DNA of 8,856 bases from a bacterium UBP9_UBA1432 (GCA_002329445.1 DCTU01000385.1:21201-30056), one strand, 5' to 3'; positions 1-6,364 are shown, numbered from the stretch's first letter. Notes: a model not told the origin generated them from the sequence alone. Made by a program: numbers and translations.

Positions 1-378
1 CGTCCCGACCCGAGAGACCGACATGCCGTCCACCAGCATCGCCGAGGTGCCCGTCCCGACCGAGACCAGCAGGAAGGGCTCGTCGAGATCGGCCGCGCTG
101 CGGCGCAGCAGGGCCCGGGCTCCAGCCCCCCAGGCAGCAAACTCGTTGACCTTCAGGACCGATGCCGACCGGGCGAAGCGGAGCGCCAGCTCCGTCCCCC
201 CTCCACCCGTCAGGCCGAGGGTTCCCTTCTGAGCACCGCCCAGGGCCCGAAGGACCGACTCCAGATCCTGAACCGGCAGAAGCCGGAGCTCCGGGGGGCC
301 GGGCTCGTGTCGGAGGGCCACCTTGGCCAGGGTGGCCCCCATGTCCACTCCACAGGCCGGATGAAAAGGTCGGATCAT
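1..378 (-). CDS. coaW: Type II pantothenate kinase (CoaW-like), N-terminal part, cut by window edge
   Basis: Partial gene; 126 codons are visible and the 3' end lies beyond the left edge. The product should phosphorylate pantothenate with ATP, the first step of coenzyme A synthesis, in the cytoplasm. Seen: an ASKHA-type phosphate-binding start GVDMGATLAK (residues 10-19), a TGGGG turn (57-61), NEFAAWG (78-84) whose Glu79 aligns with the catalytic Glu of the VEFDA motif in Staphylococcus CoaW, and VSVGTGTS (105-112) followed by a DG...RVG segment just before the edge. These match the order and spacing of type II kinases, not CoaA (type I) or CoaX (type III). The second Gly of the usual GGT is Ala here. 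The ATG at 378 has only a weak GGAG upstream. The frame stays open with coding-like codons up to a TTG at 474, which would add 32 residues, so the start is uncertain. It lies downstream of the small gene at 506-853, on the same strand. Confidence 0.85.
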   Translation of the reverse strand, partial: MIRPFHPACGVDMGATLAKVALRHEPGPPELRLLPVQDLESVLRALGGAQKGTLGLTGGGGTELALRFARSASVLKVNEFAAWGAGARALLRRSAADLDEPFLLVSVGTGTSAMLVDGMSVSRVGT

Positions 379-426
379 GCCTGGAGGGCTCCAATCCAGA
401 ACGGGTTCCAGAGGCGTACAAGGGCG

Positions 427-460
427 GACCCCGAGCGAGCTGGAGAGCTCGTCCGGGGTC
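427..460. other. Imperfect inverted repeat (hairpin) upstream of the pantothenate kinase gene
   Basis: Two 15-base arms (427-441 and 446-460) pair at 13 of 15 positions around a GGAG loop. On the + strand the stem is followed by a short T-rich run (461-465, TTCTT). On the - strand, the direction of the flanking genes, no T-tract follows, so it is not a convincing intrinsic terminator for the small gene at 506-853. It could be an attenuating or Rho-associated structure, or it may simply be coding sequence if the kinase starts at the TTG at 474, since the repeat would then encode part of an N-terminal extension. Confidence 0.4.
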
Positions 461-505
461 TTCTTCCGGCCCAAGAGCAGCCCGTGGCTACCCGGAGGTC
501 AAAAT

Positions 506-853
506 CTACTGCGCGGCCTGCTTCTGGCCCTCGCGCTCGGCCTGCAGCTCGGCCAGGGTGGAGTCCAGGCCCTTCTGGGCTTCCGCCATCTTGGTTTCGC
601 CACCCTCGGAGGTGCCCTGGACCTTCTGCGCCGACTGAGGCGTCTGGGCCGAGAGTTCCTTGGCTTCTTCAGAGATGGCGACCTTGTCGGTCTGGTCGAT
701 TCCCTTGACCGCTTCCTCCGTCGGCGGCGCGGAAGGGGCCGCGGAAGACTGGGACTTCGAGGCTTCGGCCGCGTGCTGGGCACCGGCGATCTCGGTTCCC
801 CGAACCGCGGGCTTGTTGGCACCGATTTCCTTGATCGGATCGTCGTAAGCCAT
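506..853 (-). CDS. Small, low-complexity hydrophilic protein of unknown function (115 aa)
   Basis: I do not recognise this family. The start is the ATG at 853, decided by a perfect AGGAGGT nine bases upstream; a TTG 21 bases further upstream lies before that Shine-Dalgarno sequence and is rejected. The protein has no Cys, Trp or Phe, is rich in Ala, Ser, Gln, Glu and Lys, and has no signal peptide or membrane segment. Residues 26-50 look disordered (Ala/Ser/Pro/Gln). Residues 56-67 (DKVAISEEAKEL) form a short amphipathic segment resembling the D-x-V-x-IS-x-EA-x-x-L motif of FlgM-type anti-sigma factors and some flagellar proteins. However, the rest of FlgM's sigma-binding C-terminal region is not evident. 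Residues 86-112 could form a charged helix. The 70-base gap after hemY and the strong ribosome binding site suggest separate or boosted expression; TATACG (876-881, - strand) is a possible -10 with no clear -35. That this is a real gene is likely; its function is unknown. Confidence 0.75.
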   Translation of the reverse strand: MAYDDPIKEIGANKPAVRGTEIAGAQHAAEASKSQSSAAPSAPPTEEAVKGIDQTDKVAISEEAKELSAQTPQSAQKVQGTSEGGETKMAEAQKGLDSTLAELQAEREGQKQAAQ

Positions 854-862
854 GTGTTTTCG

Positions 863-869
863 ACCTCCT
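863..869 (-). promoter_or_regulatory. Strong Shine-Dalgarno (AGGAGGT) for the 115-aa gene
   Basis: On the - strand a full AGGAGGT sits nine bases before the ATG at 853. It is the best ribosome binding site in the window, where most other starts rely on weak sites or translational coupling. It fixes the start of the small gene and implies efficient translation. Confidence 0.8.
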
Positions 870-923
870 AGCAACCGTATATTCCCCCTTCACGACGGGG
901 AGGGTTCGTGACTAGGGGCAAAC

Positions 924-2366
924 TCAGGACTTTCCGGTTTTTCCCAGGTCCCGGGCCAGGGCCCCCAGATACCCAGCCGCGCGGACGCCGGCCTGGCGGG
1001 CCTGGGCCACGCAGTCGGGAATGCCCACTCCGCGGAAACCGTTCCCCGCCAGGAAGAGGCCCGGGTGCCGCGACGCGCGGTCCTGGATCTCCGCAACCAG
1101 GTCCAGATGCCCCAACTCGTATTGAGGCATGACCCGTTCGTGCCGGGCCGACCAGACCTTCAGGGGAGTGCCCCGAATCCCCAGCAGGTCCCGCAGATCG
1201 CCCAAGAGATCCTCCAGAAGCTCCTCCGGCGGTCGATCGACATCGGCCTCCCGGCCCGCGCCCCCCGAGAACGCCCTCAAGATGACCTGACCTTCAGGAG
1301 CCCGCCCGGCGTATTTGACCGAGGCGTACGTGCACGCCAGGAGGACCCGATTCTCGATCCGAGGCACCACGAAGCCGAAGGAGTTGATCCGGCCGGGTAT
1401 CTGCGGACGCCGAAAGACCAGGTTGACCGCCGCGGAGGAGCTGTAGCGGATGCTGGCAAGACGGTTGGAGAGGATGGGGTCGAAACCGGTCAGCCTGGCG
1501 GCAGACCAACCCGGCATGGCCAGCGCCACCGCATCGAAGCGCTCTTCGAAGCCCGGAGAGCGCAACCGCCACCCTCCAGGTTCCGGCTCGATGCGATCCA
1601 CCGCCAGGCCCGTGCGCAGGCTCCCCGGGGGCAGGACATCGACCAGTCGCTCGACCAGGGTCTGGATGCCTCCCTCAAGCGAGACGAAGAGCCCGTAGCG
1701 GGGACCCGCCGGGGCTGCCGTCCGCTCCCCGGCCCGACGATGGGCCCGCATGCCGGCCAGCAGGCCCAGGATCACGCTGCCATGCTTGCGCTCCATCTCC
1801 AGGAAGCGAGGCATGGTGGCCTGCAGGCTCAGGCGCTCGGCGTCGCCTCCGTAGATTCCCCCGACCAGGGGCTGTGCCATCCGCTCCAGGGCCTCGCGAC
1901 CCAACCGGCGCCCGACGAAGCCGGCCAGGGTCTCGTCTCCCGGGTCCCGGCGTCGGGGCAGGAACAGGTCCAGGCCGATGCGCAGCTTGCCCAGGGGGCT
2001 GAGAACCGGCGTCAGCAGGAACGGAATCAGGCGCGTGGGGGCCAGCAGGCGAAAACCTTCGGGGATCGGCACCAGTCGACCGTCCCGGACCACCATGGCC
2101 CGGCGATCATCCTCGTTGGTGGGCTGAAGCAGAGATTCCAGGCCCAGGTCGCGGCACAACTGCAGGCCCGCCGGTTTGTCGGTGATCATCGAGTCCGGTC
2201 CGCCCTCCAGGACCAGCCCGCCCTCACGCCGGCTCTCGATGGCTCCCCCCGGGCGCGAACGCCCCTCGAAGAGGTGAACCCTCAGATCCGGATTCTCGCG
2301 CAGCGCCGCCCAGGCCAGGGCCAGGCCGCTGATTCCAGCCCCCACGACGGCCAGGCTGCGGCTCAT
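924..2366 (-). CDS. hemY: Protoporphyrinogen/coproporphyrinogen III oxidase, HemY (CgoX) family
   Basis: A 480-aa FAD flavoprotein oxidase of late heme synthesis. It removes six electrons from protoporphyrinogen IX (classical route) or coproporphyrinogen III (Gram-positive route, where the enzyme is called CgoX). Seen: the dinucleotide-binding GxGxxG at residues 9-14, Glu34 followed by the GG pair 40-41 for the FAD ribose and pyrophosphate, LVGGIYGGD in the middle region as in bacterial HemY, and the C-terminal FAD motif LAGN...GVGIPDCV at 439-453. Length is typical. The ATG at 2366 overlaps the hemE stop as ATGA and has no good Shine-Dalgarno of its own, so translation is probably coupled to hemE. 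Sequence alone does not tell which porphyrinogen is the substrate. No ferrochelatase (hemH/cpfC) or coproheme decarboxylase (hemQ/chdC) gene is in the window to decide. Confidence 0.93.
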   Translation of the reverse strand: MSRSLAVVGAGISGLALAWAALRENPDLRVHLFEGRSRPGGAIESRREGGLVLEGGPDSMITDKPAGLQLCRDLGLESLLQPTNEDDRRAMVVRDGRLVPIPEGFRLLAPTRLIPFLLTPVLSPLGKLRIGLDLFLPRRRDPGDETLAGFVGRRLGREALERMAQPLVGGIYGGDAERLSLQATMPRFLEMERKHGSVILGLLAGMRAHRRAGERTAAPAGPRYGLFVSLEGGIQTLVERLVDVLPPGSLRTGLAVDRIEPEPGGWRLRSPGFEERFDAVALAMPGWSAARLTGFDPILSNRLASIRYSSSAAVNLVFRRPQIPGRINSFGFVVPRIENRVLLACTYASVKYAGRAPEGQVILRAFSGGAGREADVDRPPEELLEDLLGDLRDLLGIRGTPLKVWSARHERVMPQYELGHLDLVAEIQDRASRHPGLFLAGNGFRGVGIPDCVAQARQAGVRAAGYLGALARDLGKTGKS

Positions 2367-3427
2367 CCGGCGGTCATCTCGTGAACCGTCTCGATCAGGA
2401 AGCGCACATTCTCGACCGGAGTCCCCGGCAGAACCCCGTGCCCCAGGTTGAAGATGTGTCCTGGACGCCCGGCGTTGGCGTCCAGGACGCGGCCCACCCG
2501 CTGGCGGATATAATCCCGGTCCGCCATGAGGACCGAGGGGTCCAGGTTCCCTTGGACGGGTCGGGATCCCAGGCGCTGACGGGCCTCGGCCAGGGACGTC
2601 AGGAAGTCGACCCCGACCACGTCGGCACCGGCCTCGTCGAAGGCTTCAAGAAGCCCGCAGGTTCCCCGGCCGAAGTGGATGCGAGGGACCTCGGGAATCG
2701 CCTGAAGCACCCTCTGGCTGTGAGGCAGGACGAATTCGCGGTAGTCCTCCAGACCCAGCGCCCCCGCCCACGAGTCGAAGAGCTGCACCGCCTGCACGCC
2801 GGCCTGGACCTGACCGCGCAGGTAACCGGCCGTCCCGCGCGCGATGCGTCCCATCAGCTCATGCCAGGCCTGGGGGTGCCGGAACATGAACGCCTTGGTG
2901 CGCTCGAAGTTGCGCGAGGTTCCTCCCTCGATCAGGTAGGAGGCGACGGTGAACGGTGCCCCTGCGAAGCCGATCAGCGGGATGTCCGCGGGGAGCTCGC
3001 GCCGAGCCAGGCGGATGGCTTCATAGACGAATCCGAGTTCATCGGGGTCGACCTCGCGCAGGGCGCAAAGGCCCAGGGCATCCCGAACCGGACCGGAGAT
3101 CGCGGGCCCCTCGCCCTGATTGAAGGTCAACCTCAGGCCCAGGGCCTCGACGATCAACAAGATGTCCGAGAAGAGGATCGCGGCGTCCGGGCGGATGTCC
3201 TGCACCGCCCGGACGGTCACCTCCGCCGCCAGTTGGGGATTCTTGCACAGGTCCAGGAAGTAGTGCCGAGCCCGGAGGCCACGATACCACTCCTGGTAGC
3301 GGCCGGCCTGACGCATCAGCCAGACCGGAGTGAAAGGCACCTTCTGGCCGCGACATGCCTTCAGGAAGGGGCTCTGAGCCAGAAGGTCCTGGCCTGGCGG
3401 GGAAGGGCTGGGATCAGGTCCGGTCAA
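2363..3427 (-). CDS. hemE: Uroporphyrinogen decarboxylase
   Basis: A 354-aa cytoplasmic enzyme that decarboxylates the four acetate side chains of uroporphyrinogen III to give coproporphyrinogen III. Seen: signature 1 PVWLMRQAGRY at residues 34-44 with the substrate-binding arginines, FSDIL with Asp88 matching the catalytic Asp86 of the human enzyme, signature 2 IGFAGAPFT (152-160) followed by Tyr164, FDSWAG with Ser219, and FNLGHGV with His330. All key residues are present and length is normal for the family. The start is a TTG at 3427, four bases after the clpP stop. There is no ATG or GTG between it and signature 1, and only a distant GGGAG inside clpP, so the TTG start and dependence on clpP translation are inferred. 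The first 14 residues are Pro/Ser-rich and unconserved. It feeds the HemY step encoded directly downstream. Confidence 0.95.
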   Translation of the reverse strand: MTGPDPSPSPPGQDLLAQSPFLKACRGQKVPFTPVWLMRQAGRYQEWYRGLRARHYFLDLCKNPQLAAEVTVRAVQDIRPDAAILFSDILLIVEALGLRLTFNQGEGPAISGPVRDALGLCALREVDPDELGFVYEAIRLARRELPADIPLIGFAGAPFTVASYLIEGGTSRNFERTKAFMFRHPQAWHELMGRIARGTAGYLRGQVQAGVQAVQLFDSWAGALGLEDYREFVLPHSQRVLQAIPEVPRIHFGRGTCGLLEAFDEAGADVVGVDFLTSLAEARQRLGSRPVQGNLDPSVLMADRDYIRQRVGRVLDANAGRPGHIFNLGHGVLPGTPVENVRFLIETVHEMTAG

Positions 3428-3431
3428 GGGT

Positions 3432-4034
3432 TCAGCGCTTCTCCCGCGAGATGATCTCGTCGATCAGGCCATAGTCCTTGGCTTCCTGAGCCGACATGTA
3501 GTAGTCGCGCTCAGTGTCGCGCGCGACCTTCTCCAGCTCCTGGCCGGTGTGCTCGGCCAGGATCTTGTTCAGGGTCTCGCGGGTCTTGATGATCTGCCGG
3601 GCGTGGATGTCGATGTCGGTGGCCTGCCCGCCGATCTGGCTGATCCAGGGTTGGTGGATCATGATTCGGGAATAGGGCAGGGCGAAGCGCTTGCCCTTGG
3701 CTCCGCCTGCCAACAGAACCGCAGCGGCGCTGGCGGCCATGCCCATGCAGATGCAGGAGACGTCGGGCTTCACCAGTTGCATACAGTCATAGATTCCCAG
3801 ACCCGCCGTGACCGAACCTCCGGGGCTGTTGATGTAGATGTCGATATCCTTGTCCGGATCCTCCTGCTCGAGGTACAGCAACTGGGCGATCACCAGGTTG
3901 GCCAGCGCATCGTCGATGGCCTCCCCCACGAAGATGATGCGATTCTTCAGAAGCCGCGAGTAGATATCGTAGGCGCGTTCGCCGCGGGCGGTCTGCTCGA
4001 CCACCATGGGAATCAACTGGTTCTGGGGGATCAT
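3432..4034 (-). CDS. clpP: ATP-dependent Clp protease proteolytic subunit
   Basis: A 200-aa serine peptidase that forms the double-heptamer barrel fed by AAA+ unfoldases (ClpX, ClpA or ClpC). Seen: the catalytic triad Ser102 in GMAASAA, His127 in MIHQPW and Asp177 in DTERDYY; the oligomerisation and substrate-groove segment NSPGGSV (69-75); and the ending SAQEAKDYGLID typical of ClpP. I chose the ATG at 4034 because GGAG lies five bases upstream and the protein then begins MIPQNQLIPMVVEQ, as canonical ClpP does. The frame stays open upstream to a GTG at 4118, but those 28 residues are unlike ClpP and fall in the divergent promoter region. No clpX or tig lies beside it. Instead it is first in a cluster with hemE and hemY, an uncommon neighbourhood. 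Confidence 0.97.
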   Translation of the reverse strand: MIPQNQLIPMVVEQTARGERAYDIYSRLLKNRIIFVGEAIDDALANLVIAQLLYLEQEDPDKDIDIYINSPGGSVTAGLGIYDCMQLVKPDVSCICMGMAASAAAVLLAGGAKGKRFALPYSRIMIHQPWISQIGGQATDIDIHARQIIKTRETLNKILAEHTGQELEKVARDTERDYYMSAQEAKDYGLIDEIISREKR

Positions 4035-4181
4035 GGTCTCTCCAATGCTCGAGGCCGGGACGTCCCTCCCGGAGTCTGCCAGGAAGCTGGCGGCGGGCCT
4101 CTTCGCGTTCCAGCCCACCTCCCCTGCCCTCCAGGGGGCCCTCCCCCGCAGCCTCGAGGCGTGCTAGACTGGAAGCACACC
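4035..4181. promoter_or_regulatory. Divergent intergenic region between clpP and the LytM/coiled-coil gene
   Basis: This 147-base region must hold the promoters of both the clpP-hemE-hemY cluster and the rightward gene, unless the latter is read from further upstream. Seen: CTCGAGGC at 4048-4055 and again at 4153-4160, the second inside the 10-base perfect palindrome GCCTCGAGGC (4151-4160), and TGCTAGACT (4162-4170, + strand), which resembles an extended -10 element. If that -10 is real, the transcript would start about five bases before the ATG at 4182 and would exclude the GGAAG at 4171-4175, so the message would be almost leaderless. No convincing -35 is seen for either direction. Confidence 0.4.
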
Positions 4182-5414
4182 ATGACCAGACGCCTTGTCT
4201 TCCGATTCCTCGTCCTGACCTGGATGGTCTGGCTGGCCAGCCCACTCCTGGCGGCACCACCCGGCACCGCTCAGGTCCCGGCCGTGATCGATGCCCTGCG
4301 GACGCGGTTTGGCGTCACCGACCTGTCGACCTCGGAGGGCAGCGTCGCAGACGTGACGGGTCTGGTGGCGTTGCAGCGCACGCTCTGCCCGGAAGCCGTC
4401 CTGACCAGCGGCTTCTACGACTGGCGCACCGTCTCGCGCTATCGCCGGAATCCCGGCCTGCACCTGGGTTACGACATCGCCATGCCGGCGGGCACGCCCG
4501 TGCGCGCCGGCTGGCCTGGAGCCGTGGTCTCGGTCGCCCCCTGGACGGAGGGCGAATGGGGGCTGACGGTGCGCTCCGCCTCGGGCTCCGAAGTGACCTA
4601 CGGGCACATCCGCCCATCGCTCTCGGTGGGAGATCCGGTTCGGGTCGGCACCATCGTGGGGACCATCTCGATCGACCATGTGGACGTCAAGATGCGCGAC
4701 CTGGCCGGAAACTACGTGGACTTCGGCGGCCAGGCACCCGGATCAGGGCCCGCCACCTCCTTCGCCTCTTTCGCAGCCGACTCGCGCGAGGCCCGGATGG
4801 TGACCTGGCTGGTCGCTCGAAACAGCCTCGAGACCTCCGAGATCGAGCTGGAGGGCCGGAGACGTGAGAGGGCCTCTGCCACGCTGGAGCGCCGTCGCCT
4901 GGAGTCGCGGCGGGCCGAACTCGAGCAGGCGGTCCCACTGATGGCCCGCTACGTCGAGGAAGGCCTGGTGGCCCGGGCAGAGGCCGAGAAGACGCGTTCA
5001 GACCTGGCCGCCACCCTCCAGGCCCTGGCCCGGCTCAAGAAGCGTCAGAAGGAAGCCCCCGACCGGATCGCCGAGCTGGAGAACCACGTGCGTGCAGCCC
5101 GCAACCGGCTGGCGGCCGTGGAGCGCCAGGCCCGACAGCACGGGATCACCTGGGCCGAGGTCACCGGCTTCGTGAACAGCGTGGTGGCCCGCGATGCCCG
5201 GCTCCGCGACCAGGTCCTCGACTACAAGCGCGACAACCAGGAGACGCGCACCCGACGGGTCGGCGAGCTGCGCCAGGAGGTCCGCGAGGGTCGCCAGAAC
5301 CTGGCAGAACTGGAGACCCTCTACGAAATGGGCGGTCTGCCGCGTCGCGAGATCGAGGCCGCTCGACAACGCCAGCAGATCCTGGAGGCCGAGCTCAAGT
5401 CGCTGGACGGTTGA
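4182..5414 (+). CDS. Secreted LytM/M23-like protein with C-terminal coiled coil; zinc-site HxH changed to HxD
   Basis: A 410-aa exported protein. Seen: a signal peptide (arginines at 3-4, hydrophobic 5-23, likely cleavage near Ala24), then a short domain at about 30-70. The LytM-type peptidase domain (about 75-175) has HLGYD giving His94 and Asp98, YGHI giving His142, and DHVDVKM giving His166 and Asp168. From about 200 to 410 the chain is almost all charged helix with coiled-coil character, carrying a Y-x3-GL...R-x-E-x-E-x2-R motif twice (257-272 and 381-395). In active M23 enzymes the second His of HxH binds zinc; here it is Asp168, so the domain may be inactive or use an altered metal site. 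Family knowledge: EnvC has a coiled coil plus a degenerate LytM domain and activates amidases, but in the opposite order. A scaffold or hydrolase-activator role is inferred. The ATG at 4182 has GGAAG seven bases upstream (4171-4175); the longer open frame upstream is only antisense to clpP. Confidence 0.85.
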   Translation: MTRRLVFRFLVLTWMVWLASPLLAAPPGTAQVPAVIDALRTRFGVTDLSTSEGSVADVTGLVALQRTLCPEAVLTSGFYDWRTVSRYRRNPGLHLGYDIAMPAGTPVRAGWPGAVVSVAPWTEGEWGLTVRSASGSEVTYGHIRPSLSVGDPVRVGTIVGTISIDHVDVKMRDLAGNYVDFGGQAPGSGPATSFASFAADSREARMVTWLVARNSLETSEIELEGRRRERASATLERRRLESRRAELEQAVPLMARYVEEGLVARAEAEKTRSDLAATLQALARLKKRQKEAPDRIAELENHVRAARNRLAAVERQARQHGITWAEVTGFVNSVVARDARLRDQVLDYKRDNQETRTRRVGELRQEVREGRQNLAELETLYEMGGLPRREIEAARQRQQILEAELKSLDG

Positions 5415-6363
5415 CCTCATCCATCTCCTCGGCCAGGGCCAGGCACGCCGAGAGCTCCGCCAGGACCTGCGCCCGAGTCCAGGGGCGGGGCCAGTCCAAC
5501 CGCCCGCGCACGAAGACCAGCAGTCCTCCCAGGCTCAGGGCCCCGACGGCCAGGTGCCAGAGCGGAAGCGGCAGATAGGGAATGGCTGGGGTCATGAACC
5601 GCTGGGAGAGGTCCGCGGGCAGGAACCGGGGCAGATTCCACATGGTGTGCAGGCCCGAGACCAGGAGGAGGGCCGCCAGGGCCAGCAGGACCTGGGGAAC
5701 CTGCCGTCGCCTGCGCAGAGGCCAGACGGCCGAGGCCAGCAGGGCCGTCCAGGTGCCGTGCGCCAAAGGCCCCAGCAGGGACCGGGCGAAGAGGATCTGG
5801 TCCATCAGGTTCTTCGAGGCGCCCTGTTCGAAGACGAACCGGAGCGCCATCCCCATGGACTCCATGGCGGCGAAACCCAGCCCCGCCGAGGCCCCCAGGA
5901 CCAGGCCCACCCGAGGGTTTGCCGGACAGGCCCGGCCCAGGGGCAGCGACAGGACCGCCAGGACCGCCAGAAGCTTGGCGATCTCCTCCGAGGACCCGAT
6001 CAACAGGAGGCGGGAACCGGGAAGCCTGAAGAACAACGGAGTCAGGATGTGGGCCCCCAGGAGCCCCAGCCCCCCACCCGCCAGGAAGGCCACCGTGGGG
6101 GCCGGCAACGGCATGTCCCAGGCGGCTCCGACCTCCTGAAGCCACAGGACCACCACCAGGGGAACCAGGAAGGAGCCGATCAGAAGCGAGATCGGCAGCA
6201 GGGACAGGCTCTGGCGGGTCTCCAGAGCCCAGTTGACCAGGCCGTAGACCAGCAGCCCCAGCAGCAGGGTCAGGGCCCAGACCTGGGGACGCCTCCGCGT
6301 GTAGAGCCCCAGGCTCAACCGGCTCAGACGAGCAGCCAGCTCCTGGACGCGAAGGTCGTCCAC
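5395..6363 (-). CDS. PrsW-family intramembrane metalloprotease (CPBP-related)
   Basis: A 322-aa polytopic membrane protein with about eight hydrophobic segments. Seen: the PrsW motifs in order: EEIAK with Glu126-Glu127, GLGFAAMES with Glu168, PLAHGTWTAL with His202, and GLHTMWN with His239, each within or beside a hydrophobic stretch as expected for a glutamate/histidine intramembrane active site. Family knowledge: Bacillus PrsW makes the first cut in the anti-sigma factor RsiW. No sigma or anti-sigma gene is in this window, so the substrate is unknown. The start is a GTG at 6363, one base after the stop of the upstream helicase gene (TGA-G-GTG), so translational coupling is likely. The soluble tail at 290-322 is unremarkable. 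Its last 20 bases overlap the convergent gene at 4182-5414. Confident of family, not of biological role. Confidence 0.88.
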   Translation of the reverse strand: MDDLRVQELAARLSRLSLGLYTRRRPQVWALTLLLGLLVYGLVNWALETRQSLSLLPISLLIGSFLVPLVVVLWLQEVGAAWDMPLPAPTVAFLAGGGLGLLGAHILTPLFFRLPGSRLLLIGSSEEIAKLLAVLAVLSLPLGRACPANPRVGLVLGASAGLGFAAMESMGMALRFVFEQGASKNLMDQILFARSLLGPLAHGTWTALLASAVWPLRRRRQVPQVLLALAALLLVSGLHTMWNLPRFLPADLSQRFMTPAIPYLPLPLWHLAVGALSLGGLLVFVRGRLDWPRPWTRAQVLAELSACLALAEEMDEVNRPAT

Positions 6364-6364
6364 C

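Noticed and set aside
883..911. Inverted repeats between hemY and the small gene (TCACGA at 890-895 with TCGTGA at 906-911; TCCCC at 883-887 with GGGGA at 897-901).
   Set aside because: The arms are only 5-6 bases and mutually exclusive, and neither is followed by a T-run on the - strand. Too weak to call a terminator.
1065..3454. Two long + strand open frames opposite hemY and hemE (439 and 357 codons), themselves overlapping by a few bases.
   Set aside because: They are mirror images of confidently identified genes in GC-rich DNA, where antisense stops are rare. Their translations are rich in Gln, Arg, Pro and Asp with no domain motifs, and their junction simply mirrors the hemE/hemY junction.
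4035..4118. Possible 28-residue N-terminal extension of ClpP from a GTG at 4118.
   Set aside because: The ATG at 4034 has a better placed Shine-Dalgarno and gives a standard ClpP N-terminus. The extension has no ClpP-like sequence, and the GTG has its GGGGAG directly abutting it, too close for use.
3549..4181. Open frame of 211 codons running into the LytM/coiled-coil gene on the + strand.
   Set aside because: It is antisense to clpP. A normal signal peptide begins at the ATG at 4182, preceded by GGAAG, so the extension is not part of the protein.
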